From Oscillatoriales cyanobacterium (GTDB taxonomy: Bacteria; Cyanobacteriota; Cyanobacteriia; Cyanobacteriales; Laspinemataceae), in assembly GCA_011390955.1 (NCBI GenBank), contig JAABRM010000060.1:1-44532 (forward strand): DNA of 44,532 nt. The letters are read 5' to 3'. The notes below the pieces were generated by a model. That model had not been told where the DNA came from and ran no database searches. It saw only the letters and a list, made by a program, of their open reading frames with translations. The position numbers and the translations under genes were made by a program. How positions within the stretch are numbered: position 1 is the stretch's first letter; every line of letters begins with the position of its first letter. Shown here piece after piece: positions 24,871-34,456 of this stretch.

Positions 24871-26187
24871 ATGCTAGAACATCAAAAAATCTTAATTATC
24901 GAAGATGACTTTATGATTCGTGAAGTCATCAGCACCATGCTAGAATGTGAAGAATTTGAAGTAATCGAAGCCGAAGAAGGCTATGATGGCATCACCTTGG
25001 CAAAACAATGTCTCCCGGACTTAATTCTCTGCGACATTATGATGCCCAACCTCAGTGGTTATGATGTGTTAAAACGCCTAGGAGAAACCGAGCAAACTGC
25101 CGCCATTCCCTTTATCTTTATTTCAGCCAAATCCCAAAAAAATGACGTGCGTCTCGGCATGGAACTCGGCGCCGATGACTACATCAGCAAGCCTTTTACC
25201 AGAGATGAATTAGTCACCGCTGTCAAAACTCGACTAAAAAAACAAGCAGAACGACAGCATTACTACGATGGAAAAATCAGTCAAATAGAGGAGAAAATGC
25301 ATGAATTAGAACAAAAACTAAATCAATTAATTTATGCTGATTCAGAGCTTATGTTTACTCCCACACAGGGGTGGCAAGGGCGATTTGAACAAGTGGTAAT
25401 GACCGCTGACAAAATTATCACCATGACCGGCGAAATCACTGAAGCTATAGAACGAGAAGAATTTCAGCTACACTATCAACCTCAAGTCGATATCCGTACT
25501 GGAGAAATTATCGGTTTAGAAGCCCTGTTACGGTGGCAGCATCACCAACGGGGGATGATTTCTCCCGTGGAATTTATTCCCATAGCGGAAGCAAAAGGCT
25601 TGATTGTCCCTCTGGGAGAATGGGTACTGAAAACCGTATGCCAAAACGCCAAAAAATGGCAGAATATGGGTTACTCTTTCCGGCGCGTTGCCGCCAATAT
25701 CTCCGCCCAACAATTGCAACAACCCAATTTTGGGTCTAAATTACTAGAAATTCTCATGGATACGGGCTTATCTCCTCAGTATTTAGAATTAGAATTAACT
25801 GAGAGTATGGTGGTGCAAAACATCGAACAGGCTACTAATGTTTTTCAGCAACTAAAAAATATGGGCGTGCAAATTGGGATCGATGACTTTGGCACCGGAT
25901 ATTCCTCCTTAAGCTATTTGAACAACTTTGATTTTGATACATTAAAAATCGATCGCTCTTTTGTTCACAACCTGGATAAGCAGCCGAAAAAACAGGCGAT
26001 GGTTCAGTTAATGATTTCTCTGGGGCATACCTTAAGTCTGAAAGTTTTAGCCGAAGGAGTGGAAACCGAAGCCGAACTCAGTATTCTCAAAGAACTGCAT
26101 TGTGATGAATTCCAAGGCTATCTGTTCAGTCGGCCTTTACCGGCATCAGAAATAGAGGTTTTACTTCAGGAACACCAGAAACTCTAA
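24871..26187 (+). CDS. Response regulator with EAL c-di-GMP phosphodiesterase
   Basis: 438 residues from the ATG at 24871 (a TTG 21 bases earlier is in frame). The receiver domain is residues 5-125: IIEDD, phosphoacceptor D55 in LCDIMMP, and K in SKPFTRDE. A short coiled linker follows. The EAL domain is about 195-435 with complete catalytic motifs: GLEALLRW (E217), NISAQQL, LELTES, IDDFGTGYSSL, LKIDRSF, LAEGVET and CDEFQGYLFSRPL. It should hydrolyse c-di-GMP to pGpG, with phosphorylation from the cluster's kinases as control. It is the second gene of a same-strand signalling group. Confidence 0.94.
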   Translation: MLEHQKILIIEDDFMIREVISTMLECEEFEVIEAEEGYDGITLAKQCLPDLILCDIMMPNLSGYDVLKRLGETEQTAAIPFIFISAKSQKNDVRLGMELGADDYISKPFTRDELVTAVKTRLKKQAERQHYYDGKISQIEEKMHELEQKLNQLIYADSELMFTPTQGWQGRFEQVVMTADKIITMTGEITEAIEREEFQLHYQPQVDIRTGEIIGLEALLRWQHHQRGMISPVEFIPIAEAKGLIVPLGEWVLKTVCQNAKKWQNMGYSFRRVAANISAQQLQQPNFGSKLLEILMDTGLSPQYLELELTESMVVQNIEQATNVFQQLKNMGVQIGIDDFGTGYSSLSYLNNFDFDTLKIDRSFVHNLDKQPKKQAMVQLMISLGHTLSLKVLAEGVETEAELSILKELHCDEFQGYLFSRPLPASEIEVLLQEHQKL

Positions 26188-26376
26188 TTGGTTGTTGGTT
26201 GTTGGTTGTTGGTTCTTGGTTCTTGGTTCTTGGTTATTTAAATCAAACAACCAATAACAGGCATAATTCCTACCCAACAACAACCAACAAACAACCAACA
26301 ACAACCAAGAACCAACAAACAACAACCAACAACCAACAGTCAACAAACAACAACCAACAACCAACAAACAACAAAT
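26188..26376. repeat. Mirrored heptamer arrays (TTGGTTG/TTGGTTC then CCAACAA)
   Basis: Left array TTGGTTG/TTGGTTC at 26188-26236, spacer with AAATCAAACAACCA, then CCAACAA/ACAACCA units to 26375, ending three bases before the next ATG. The arrays are complementary, so the transcript could fold into a long hairpin. The spacer TTATTTAAATCAAACAACCA is shared with 28150-28172. Confidence 0.88.
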
Positions 26377-26378
26377 AT

Positions 26379-28091
26379 ATGCACAAAATATTAGTGATTG
26401 AAGATGAAGCTCATATCCGAGAAATCATTCTAGAAATCCTGGAAGCGGAGGATTTCGCAGTGATAGAAGCGAATAATGGTCAAGTGGGGGTGACACTGGC
26501 AGCCGCAGAACAGCCAGACTTAGTTATTTGCGACGTAATGATGCCTGCATTGGATGGTTACGGGACGATCGCCCACTTAAGAAATGACCCCACTACTCAA
26601 CATATTCCGGTGATATTTCTCACGGCAAAAGCCACCAAGGGAGATATGCGCCAAGGGATGAATTTGGGGGCCGATGATTACCTGACCAAACCTTTTACTC
26701 GCGATGAATTAATGGATGCAGTTAATGCTCGTTTAGCGCGAGTCGCCCAGCAAAATCAAAAACTCGCTGAAGTATCCCAAAAACTGGAACAATTAGAACA
26801 GTTTGATAGTCTCACGGGCTTACCAAATCAGTTAGTTTTGGGGGATTATTTCCAGGAGGCATTACAGCAAGCTCAAGCAAACAGCAACAACCAGCAAACC
26901 AACAACCAGCAAACCCTGATTTCGTTTCTGCTTTTAGGTTTAGATCGCTTTGCCCAGGTTAATGATACGATTGGTTATGAAAATGGGGATTTAATCTTAA
27001 AAGAATTGGCGCAACGGTTGACCGATTTTGTCCAGACCGTTCAAGGGGTGGGAGTGGTGCGGTTGCCCGGAGATGAATTTGCGGTAATTCTTGCCCCGGT
27101 CAGTCGAGAGGAGCAAGCTTTGGGTATTGCAGAAAACCTTTTAACCAAAGTCGCCCAACCATACAATGTGAACCGTAAAATGATTCCGGTTACGGGTACG
27201 ATTGGCATTTCTTTTTATCCCCAAGCCAACACCCTCGACCCGCTGCGGCAGCAAGCGAGTATGGCCATGACTGAAGCCAAAAAAGAGGGGGGAAATCGTT
27301 GCAAAATCTATGTTCGGCCTTTGTTTGGGGCGGATACCGCTAAGGATTTACAAACGGCGGGATATTTCCAAACCGCGTGGCAGCGTAAAATGCTGAAAGT
27401 GTTTTATCAGCCCCGCATTAATATTAGAACGAGAAAAATTGTTGGGGCCGAGGCGGTGGTATATTGGCAAGATCCAACGGGGACTGTGGTTTCTCCGAGA
27501 AATATTGCCATGCTGGCTGATAAAACTGGTCTGAGACTCGCGATCGCGGAATGGCTGTTGCCGATCGCTTGCGAGCAAGCCAAACAGTGGCAACAAGCTC
27601 GCAAGAAACTCCGAATGGCGGTGAATGTGCCGCCACAATTGTTTATGTCCCCGTCGTTGTTGGAAGTTATTTCTCAGCAAATAGAGGCGGTTTCATTAGA
27701 TCCCAGCTATTTGGAGTTAGAGATTTCTGCGGATACGATGGCTAGTCAGACAAATTTAAATCTGATGGCCTCGAAATTACTAGGGTTGCAACGTCTGGGA
27801 ACTCATGTCACCATTTCCGACTTTGGTTTAGTCCATAGTTCTGGTACTTTTGGGGATTTGGGATTATTAGCTTTAAATAATTTGAAGCTAGACAGCCGTT
27901 TGGTGAGTAATTTGTCTCAAAATGAGCCAGCGATCGCGGCTTTGATCCAAATTGCTGGCAGGCGAAAATTAAAGGCGATCGCCAGTGGGGTGGAAACCGA
28001 AGCGCAAATCAAAACTTTACACAAATACAAATGTGATGAAATTCAGCAAAATATCTCCTTAGCACCCACCGAATTATTAAAATTTATCTAA
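26379..28091 (+). CDS. Response regulator with GGDEF and degenerate EAL domains
   Basis: 570 residues from the ATG at 26379, the first after the heptamer array; upstream in-frame codons are only repeat translation. Receiver 3-120 (D52 in ICDVMMP). GGDEF domain about 145-320 with PGDEF in place of GGDEF, interrupted by NSNNQQTNNQQT (about 168-180). EAL-like domain about 335-565: EAVVYW for EALLRW, LEISADT for LELTES, ISDFGLVHS for IDDFGTGYS, ASGVET for AEGVET, and CDEIQQN for CDEFQG. Most metal and catalytic acidic residues are lost, so the EAL domain is probably inactive, perhaps a binding or regulatory domain. No Shine-Dalgarno sequence. Confidence 0.9.
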   Translation: MHKILVIEDEAHIREIILEILEAEDFAVIEANNGQVGVTLAAAEQPDLVICDVMMPALDGYGTIAHLRNDPTTQHIPVIFLTAKATKGDMRQGMNLGADDYLTKPFTRDELMDAVNARLARVAQQNQKLAEVSQKLEQLEQFDSLTGLPNQLVLGDYFQEALQQAQANSNNQQTNNQQTLISFLLLGLDRFAQVNDTIGYENGDLILKELAQRLTDFVQTVQGVGVVRLPGDEFAVILAPVSREEQALGIAENLLTKVAQPYNVNRKMIPVTGTIGISFYPQANTLDPLRQQASMAMTEAKKEGGNRCKIYVRPLFGADTAKDLQTAGYFQTAWQRKMLKVFYQPRINIRTRKIVGAEAVVYWQDPTGTVVSPRNIAMLADKTGLRLAIAEWLLPIACEQAKQWQQARKKLRMAVNVPPQLFMSPSLLEVISQQIEAVSLDPSYLELEISADTMASQTNLNLMASKLLGLQRLGTHVTISDFGLVHSSGTFGDLGLLALNNLKLDSRLVSNLSQNEPAIAALIQIAGRRKLKAIASGVETEAQIKTLHKYKCDEIQQNISLAPTELLKFI

Positions 28092-28095
28092 TTTT

Positions 28096-28318
28096 GTTCT
28101 TGGTTCTTGGTTCTTGGTTCTTGGTTCTTGGTTCTTGGTTCTTGGTTCTTGGTTATTTAAATCAAACAACCAACAACATGCATAATCCCTACCCAACAAC
28201 AACCAACAAACAACAAACAACAAACAACAAACAACAACCAACAAACAACCAACAACTAACAACCAACAACCAACAACAAACAACCAACAACAAACAACTA
28301 ACAACAAATAACTAATAA
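28096..28318. repeat. Second mirrored heptamer array
   Basis: About eight TTGGTTC units at 28096-28154, the shared spacer (TTATTTAAATCAAACAACCA), then CCAACAA, ACAAACA and AACTAAC heptamers to 28318. It directly precedes the ATG at 28321. Clearly homologous to 26188-26376. Confidence 0.9.
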
Positions 28319-28320
28319 TT

Positions 28321-29415
28321 ATGCCTAAAATTTTAGCGATTGAAGACGAAGCCCACGTTAGAGAAATTATTTGGGAAATTCTCGAAGCCGAAAATTTCCA
28401 CGTTCTCGAAGCCGAAAATGGTTTAATCGGCTTAGACCTGGCGATCCAAGAAAAACCAGACTTAATTATTTGCGACGTAATGATGCCCGGAATGGATGGG
28501 TTGACCGTTCTCAAAAACTTAAGAGAAAACCCAACTACGGAAACCGTTCCTTTTATTTTCCTCACCGCAAAAGTGACGAAATATGATATGAGAGAGGGCA
28601 TGGATTTAGGGGCTGATGACTATTTGACCAAACCCTTTACCCGTGATGAGTTACTCAGTGCAGTGAATACCAGGCTGAAAAAATCTGCCGCTGTTCAGCA
28701 ACATTCTGAAGAAAAGTTAAATGAATTGCGGAGTAATCTCACCCGAACTCTGCCCCATGAACTGTTGACCCCTTTAAATGGAATTCTGGGTTTTGCTAAT
28801 TTTTTGATTGAAGATTATGAAGATATGGAACCGACAGAAGTCCGGCAAATGCTGCAAGATATTAAGAATTCCGGCGAGCGGTTATATCAGCTAATTCAAA
28901 ATTTTTTACTCTATGCCCAACTAGAACTGATAAGCAAAGATCCTGACCGCCTCAAAGCGTTTTTGCAGGGAGAAACACTTTCGACTCACTTAACGATTAA
29001 TGCGGTGGCTCACGAGAAGGCAACATGGTTCAACCGACTGAATGATTTACATTTACAACTGGCAGATACCAGTTTGTCTATAGACGATCATTGGTTTAGT
29101 AAAATTGTCGGCGAACTGGTGGACAATGCTTTCAAGTTTTCTCAACCGGGACAACCCGTAAAGGTGGAAAATCATTTACGCGATCGCAGGTTGATTTTAT
29201 CGGTGAGCGATCGCGGTCGGGGGATGACCCCAGAGCAAATTGCTCAGGTGGGAGCATACAGTCAATTTGAACGGAAACTCTATGAACAACAAGGATCTGG
29301 CTTAGGATTAGCCATTACTAAGCGACTGACTGAATTATATCAAGGCGAATTAAAGATAGAGAGTGTTCTCAACGAACAAACCACCGTAATGGTGAGTTTA
29401 CCATTGGGGTCTTAA
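28321..29415 (+). CDS. Receiver-histidine kinase protein
   Basis: 364 residues. N-terminal receiver (3-120; IEDE, D52 in ICDVMMP, K104 in LTKPFTRDE) is closely similar to the receivers of the two preceding genes. HisKA about 135-205 with LPHELLTPL (H146). HATPase about 255-362 with N-box ELVDNAFKFS, DRGRGM and GSGLGL. All catalytic boxes are present. This REC-HK order is usual for cyanobacterial kinases that integrate a phosphorelay. The start lies immediately after the heptamer array with no Shine-Dalgarno sequence. It ends the signalling group, and the next gene is on the other strand. Confidence 0.92.
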   Translation: MPKILAIEDEAHVREIIWEILEAENFHVLEAENGLIGLDLAIQEKPDLIICDVMMPGMDGLTVLKNLRENPTTETVPFIFLTAKVTKYDMREGMDLGADDYLTKPFTRDELLSAVNTRLKKSAAVQQHSEEKLNELRSNLTRTLPHELLTPLNGILGFANFLIEDYEDMEPTEVRQMLQDIKNSGERLYQLIQNFLLYAQLELISKDPDRLKAFLQGETLSTHLTINAVAHEKATWFNRLNDLHLQLADTSLSIDDHWFSKIVGELVDNAFKFSQPGQPVKVENHLRDRRLILSVSDRGRGMTPEQIAQVGAYSQFERKLYEQQGSGLGLAITKRLTELYQGELKIESVLNEQTTVMVSLPLGS

Positions 29416-29452
29416 TTGTTGGTGAGAATAATACCAAATCAGGTTCTTCTGT

Positions 29453-29640
29453 AGGGGTGATTCACGAATCGCCCCTAGGATTCGTCAGGAGTCCCGAACC
29501 GTTTAATCTTGAAAATTGCTAACAGATTTACAGCGTTTTCCTTTGTTATGGAGTACATTCCGATGCTCAAAATGCCCGCACTACAAACTGTTCCCCGTTG
29601 CCTGTTCCCTGTTCCCTAGAGCGCGAAGCGCTGTATGGGC
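29453..29640. repeat. Palindrome and short tandem repeats in intergenic DNA
   Basis: AGGGGTGATTC-AC-GAATCGCCCCT at 29453-29476 (one mismatch), then TGTTCCC-type heptamers at about 29592-29618 and GAGCGCGAAGCGCT at about 29619. No gene. Confidence 0.6.
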
Positions 29641-29643
29641 TGA

Positions 29644-30447
29644 CTATAATTTTTGTTGTGAGTTTTTGGATAAATAACTCTTCAGAGATTGATGAGTCAC
29701 GTCCTGAATTTGAGACTGTTGTAACCGATACTGGACTTCCAAGTTTAACCAATTTTGAAATAATTTATTGAGGATTTTTTCCCGAATTTCTGGGGTTAAT
29801 TCAATTTCACTGATTTCTTCAATTAACATCAAATGATATCCGGATTCAGTTTTCACCGGCGGAATAATTTCTCCCAAGTTAGCATTCAGGATAGCATCGA
29901 GAATTTCTGCCGGTAATTCAGAAATAGAGACCCAACCCTCATAACCACAAGTTAATCGGCGCTGCTGGTCAATGTCATACAGATGGGCGGCTTCAAAAAA
30001 GCTAAATTCTTGCTCTTCTATTTGATAAAATAAATCCGCAGCTACCCTTTCAAACGGCACGACGATTCGATACATTAATACTTGTTGAAATTCGGTTTGA
30101 TGCTCGGTAAAATATGCTTCAACTTGGTCACCAAATAAATGGTTTGCTAGTTTTTGGGCTAATAAGCGATCGCAAATCGTCTGTTCCCAGTCTTCATAAA
30201 ATATTCCTTGATTTACTAACCAAGCGATTAAATCAGAAGTAGTTTCTAGATTATAATGGGAGCGAAAATGATGAGATTCAGCTTGAATTTCCTCTAAATT
30301 AATGGTAATTCCTTTTTTTTCAGCAAATTCTTTAACAATTTTTGTGGATAATATTCTGACAATCACTTCTGGCAAAATTTGCTCCTGTTTGAGGAAGTTA
30401 ATAATTTCCTTGGAAGTGATTCCTGCGGCAATTTGTAAATTAACCAT
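29644..30447 (-). CDS. Parvulin-type peptidyl-prolyl isomerase
   Basis: 267 residues; GGAGGGG six bases before the ATG. The N-terminal helical part (about 1-120) is SurA-like. The PpiC/parvulin domain is about 125-215: VLMYRIVVPF, EEQEFSFFEAAHLYDID, GYEGWVSISELPAEILDAILNANLGEIIPPVKTESGYHLMLIEEI. The last segment is the typical end of the domain. A C-terminal helix follows. There is no signal peptide, so it would act in the cytoplasm. In cyanobacteria this type is often found beside HlyD/ABC peptide exporters, but none is present here. Confidence 0.85.
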   Translation of the reverse strand: MVNLQIAAGITSKEIINFLKQEQILPEVIVRILSTKIVKEFAEKKGITINLEEIQAESHHFRSHYNLETTSDLIAWLVNQGIFYEDWEQTICDRLLAQKLANHLFGDQVEAYFTEHQTEFQQVLMYRIVVPFERVAADLFYQIEEQEFSFFEAAHLYDIDQQRRLTCGYEGWVSISELPAEILDAILNANLGEIIPPVKTESGYHLMLIEEISEIELTPEIREKILNKLFQNWLNLEVQYRLQQSQIQDVTHQSLKSYLSKNSQQKL

Positions 30448-31084
30448 AATAGCCCCTCCGTTATCGGATTATCTGTAGCTGTTCGTTATTTTTAAGCGAA
30501 TCACATTGAGTTAGTGAAATTTAACTGCAAGCCCTATAATTCAATCGATTATTTTTTTTCAAAAACAATATTAACCCCAAAATATCGCGATTTTGGGATA
30601 TGTTTTTGGCTAATTTTTTCGAGGTTCCCTGAACAATTAAATGTAACCGAATCGCCATCGGTATCGATTCATTTAAGCAGCTTCACCGATCGGTGCAATA
30701 CTTTCACTGAGAGATAATTCAGATCAAATCATTTCAGTTTCGGATATCACTATTATAAGCCAGAACTTGACTAGAGATCAAATATTGTTACCTTTTTTGT
30801 GACCTCTAATGTCACCTTTGTTACATCTTAACTCTTTTTCAGGGAAATAATGTTGCCAAATTGGCAGATATCTGGAGCGATCCCCTGGGTGGCGATCGCA
30901 TCCGGGGTTAGTTTAGATACCGATCTCGATGATCCCTATATGGGTAGGATAATTGCGGAATTATAGCGCTACGCGCAGGGTGTAGGGTGTAGGGTGTAGG
31001 GTGTAGGGTGTAGGGGACTGAAACCCTCTTTAAGTAAGGATTTATTGGTGAGCAACCTCGAACGAAAGTTACTGCGCTCATTGC
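30448..31084. other. Intergenic region with GGGTGTA heptamers
   Basis: No gene is seen. The heptamer GGGTGTA repeats about five times at 30977-31015. Upstream are AT-rich DNA and isolated GCGATCGC sites. Confidence 0.55.
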
Positions 31085-31090
31085 TATAAT
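31085..31090 (+). promoter_or_regulatory. -10 box TATAAT
   Basis: A perfect TATAAT with the start point expected near 31097. The -35 region is weak. It would drive the structured leader and the SPFH gene. Confidence 0.5.
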
Positions 31091-31096
31091 GTGCGG

Positions 31097-31248
31097 GAAA
31101 GAAAGACAGGATCTTTGACGGGAACGGGCGAACCGTTGAGAGGATTAGAGTAGCGCTTCGGACTTTGACGGTTCACGCCCTGCCTGGGGTGAGGGCCACA
31201 CCGGGACAGTGTGGGATAGCATAGTCTTGTCGCTACTGGTGATGAAAA
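31097..31248 (+). promoter_or_regulatory. Structured 5' leader candidate (possible riboswitch or RNA element)
   Basis: The 150-base leader is GC-rich and foldable, unlike its surroundings. Helix 1: GGGCG-AACCGT (31126-31136) with ACGGTT-CA-CGCCC (31168-31180), enclosing a CTTCGG turn. Helix 2: CCACAC (31196-31201) with GTGTGG (31209-31214). In addition, AGTAGCG in the first loop (31149-31155) is exactly complementary to CGCTACT (31231-31237), just before the GGTGA ribosome binding site. This would make a pseudoknot able to control translation. It matches no riboswitch I can name. Confidence 0.45.
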
Positions 31249-32142
31249 ATGATGCAAGAAATTCCGGCGATTAAAATCAATGGGTTTATGGCCCTTGGGG
31301 GGGCGATCGCCTTAGCCGGGGTGGGGTTATGGCTGACCGGGGATATCACCGAGTTGGTCAACCAATTAAACCAGGGGCAGGTGGCGCCGCCAACTTTACT
31401 GGGAGTAGGTTTTTTGGTTTTGGCTACGATTACTTTCACGGGTTTTATCACCGTAGAACCCAACCAAGCGCGGGTGTTGATTTTTTTGGGTAACTATAGT
31501 GGTACAGTGCGTGACGCTGGGTTTTGGTGGGTGAACCCATTCGCCGCGAAAGAATTGCTGTCTTTGCGAGTGCGTAATTTTAACAGCGATCGCCTGAAAG
31601 TGAATGATGCCCAAGGCAACCCGATTGAAATTGCTGCGGTAATTGTTTGGCGAGTAGTTGATTCCGCAAAAGCCCTATTTGACGTTGAAGACTACGAGGA
31701 ATTTGTGGCCATTCAAAGTGAAACGGCCATTCGTTCCCTGGCCATTCGTTATCCTTACGATAGCGGCAACGATCGCGAAGCCTCACTCAGAGGCAGCCCG
31801 GTGGAGGTGGCGGCGGCCCTGCAACAAGAAGTGCAAGACCGCTTAGAAGTGGTCGGGGTGGAAGTGCTGGAAACTCGGCTATCTCATTTGGCTTATGCCC
31901 CGGAAATTGCCCAGGTGATGTTGCGTCGTCAACAAGCCCAAGCGATTATTGCGGCGCGTCAGCAAATTGTCGAGGGGGCGGTGAGTATGGTGGAAATGGC
32001 GATGAATCAACTCAGCGATCGACAGATTATTGCCTTAGATGACGATCGCAAAGCCAAGATGATTAATAATTTGTTAGTGGTTTTGACTTCTGAAAATAAT
32101 ATTCAACCGATTGTTAATGCCGGTCAGTCGCCGGAAAGTTGA
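31249..32142 (+). CDS. SPFH/Band 7 membrane protein
   Basis: 297 residues. Two hydrophobic segments at about 10-31 and 47-68, then the SPFH (prohibitin/stomatin) domain: [125 protein letters not shown], and a helical C-terminus. Such proteins form large membrane rings that organise lipids or proteases. The gene stands alone behind a structured leader. Start at 31249 (MMQEIP); GGTGA lies six bases upstream. Confidence 0.92.
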   Translation: MMQEIPAIKINGFMALGGAIALAGVGLWLTGDITELVNQLNQGQVAPPTLLGVGFLVLATITFTGFITVEPNQARVLIFLGNYSGTVRDAGFWWVNPFAAKELLSLRVRNFNSDRLKVNDAQGNPIEIAAVIVWRVVDSAKALFDVEDYEEFVAIQSETAIRSLAIRYPYDSGNDREASLRGSPVEVAAALQQEVQDRLEVVGVEVLETRLSHLAYAPEIAQVMLRRQQAQAIIAARQQIVEGAVSMVEMAMNQLSDRQIIALDDDRKAKMINNLLVVLTSENNIQPIVNAGQSPES

Positions 32143-32259
32143 TGCTTGGTTTTTAGCAGATATCAGCGTCTTAATTAAGTCTTAACTAAAATTAGCATTC
32201 CCCACGCCTCAGCAGCTTTACAATATGGCTGAATTTTATAGCACTTCTCAGAGTTATGA

Positions 32260-33471
<1,212 letters not shown>

Positions 33472-33476
33472 TGGTG

Positions 33477-33509
33477 AATCGCCACGGGTTTTAAACTGTG
33501 GCGATTTTT
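33477..33509 (+). terminator. Terminator of frmA
   Basis: AATCGCCAC (33477-33485) pairs with GTGGCGATT (33498-33506), followed by TTT, starting six bases after the stop codon. Confidence 0.8.
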
Positions 33510-33511
33510 AA

Positions 33512-33636
33512 AGAAACCGGGTTTCTTTGGTGGGTAATAAAGATAACTGTTGGTAGCGAAAAAGAAGACAAGAAACCGGGTTTATTTGGTGGGTGACAAA
33601 GATAACTGTTTATAGCGAAAAAGAAACCCGGTTTCT
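33512..33636. repeat. Composite repeat: inverted 15-mers around GATAACTGT
   Basis: Copies start with AGAAACCGGGTTT(C/A)TT at 33512 and 33571, continue GGTGGGTRAYAAAGATAACTGT, and the second ends AGAAACCCGGTTTCT at 33622-33636. The design (inverted palindromes at both ends, about 65 bp, conserved GATAACTGT core) recurs at 34148-34213, 34754-34820 and 43061-43127, and is MITE-like. Confidence 0.85.
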
Positions 33637-33686
33637 GGTTCCGGGATTTCAATACATATAGCACATATAGCGCTTAACGGGAAACG

Positions 33687-33831
33687 TCATAAATATTCAA
33701 TACCAATTTTTCCCGCTTCAGTTTCTTTCTTCATCACCACATGACTGCCGGGAAAGCCTAACTTGCTCAAATCCTAAACGTTCCAGCACTCGAATTGCTT
33801 CTTTACTAGAAATTCGCGGCATTTTAGGCAT
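33687..33831 (-). pseudogene. Broken hicA toxin gene
   Basis: The ATG at 33831 reads MPKMPRISSKEAIRVLERLGFEQVRL, the typical HicA (YcfA) start. The sequence then continues in another frame as GSHVVMKKETEAGKIGIEYL before a stop, where HicA has the GSH active-site histidine. A one-base indel near 33750 and loss of the C-terminus inactivate it. Its start overlaps the end of a broken hicB. Confidence 0.78.
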
Positions 33832-34059
33832 AGCTAACCTCAATGCTAGTCACAAATCTAGGAGATATTTCAGAATCAGAAAACTCTTCTAAATAAAGTC
33901 GTGTTGCTTCTCTGAGACCCGCGAAAAGCCTTACGGCATAGCTTCGCTTACCGCCTGTTCGATCGTTTCTCCTTGATCCACTGTGCCAATTTCAGGACAT
34001 TCGGCGATATACATATCATCTTCTTTATAAACAACCACTGCAAGGCTACGACTTTTCAT
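33824..34059 (-). pseudogene. Broken hicB antitoxin gene with palindrome insertion
   Basis: The ATG at 34059 reads MKSRSLAVVVYKEDDMYIAE, then CPEIGTVDQGETIEQAV, a typical HicB fold. It is then interrupted by AAGCGAAGCTATGCCGTAAG plus its inverted tail (about 33921-33952), which brings a stop. In a shifted frame GLREATRLYLEEFSDSEISPRFVTSIEVSYA resumes and ends at 33824 over the hicA start. The inserted DNA is a palindromic repeat of the GCGAAGC...GCTTTTCGC type. Confidence 0.8.
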
Positions 34060-34147
34060 CTAATTCTTTCCCTACAATTGCGATCGGAGATTATGATAGC
34101 ACTTTTTTTGAAATTATTATCGAGGGATATCGCCCCAGAACAAGACA

Positions 34148-34213
34148 AGAAACCGGGTTTCTTTGGTGGGTGACAAAGATAACTGTCGATCGCGGATAAG
34201 AAACCCGGTTTTT
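34148..34213. repeat. Composite repeat copy (GATAACTGT type)
   Basis: AGAAACCGGGTTTCT at 34148-34162, GGTGGGTGACAAAGATAACTGT core, AGAAACCCGGTTTTT at 34199-34213. Confidence 0.85.
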
Positions 34214-34249
34214 GGCTGAGATTTCGTTATTGTTAAAATAAAACAACTT

Positions 34250-34450
34250 TCATCGGACTTGCCTTTGTTGTTTATAATCATAGTCTTCTTCATAGTCTAT
34301 AGTGCCAAACAAATCCAGCACTTTCTGTTGCTGGCGACGTTGAATATATTCCCGTAAAGCTTCTGAAATCAATTGATTTTCTGTTAAACTATCGCTTAAT
34401 GCTAGGGCTTGTTTAAGCAGCTTTTCGTCTATCTCAAGGTTAGTTATCAT
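34250..34450 (-). CDS. Orphan VapB-type antitoxin
   Basis: 66 residues, ATG at 34450. ITNLEIDEKLLKQALALSDSLTENQLISEALREYIQRRQQQKVLDLFGTIDYEEDYDYKQQR fits the VapB/DUF2191 family: a ribbon-helix-helix-type start and an acidic tail that wraps a PIN toxin. A VapC gene would be expected directly after it (below 34250), but only a repeat and the broken hicBA lie there. The toxin is therefore lost, or the antitoxin acts on a partner elsewhere. It lies between two copies of a duplicated segment. Confidence 0.72.
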   Translation of the reverse strand: MITNLEIDEKLLKQALALSDSLTENQLISEALREYIQRRQQQKVLDLFGTIDYEEDYDYKQQRQVR

Positions 34451-34456
34451 AGATGG

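Noticed and set aside
26199-26378. Upstream extension of the REC-GGDEF-EAL protein
   Set aside because: The added residues are only STRR translation; the receiver fold begins at the ATG at 26379.
30514-30717. 67-residue plus-strand frame
   Set aside because: AT-rich, no ribosome binding site and no protein-like pattern.
31097-31248. tmRNA, RNase P RNA, 6S or SRP RNA
   Set aside because: Length and diagnostic conserved segments of these RNAs were not found; the position before an ORF fits a leader better.
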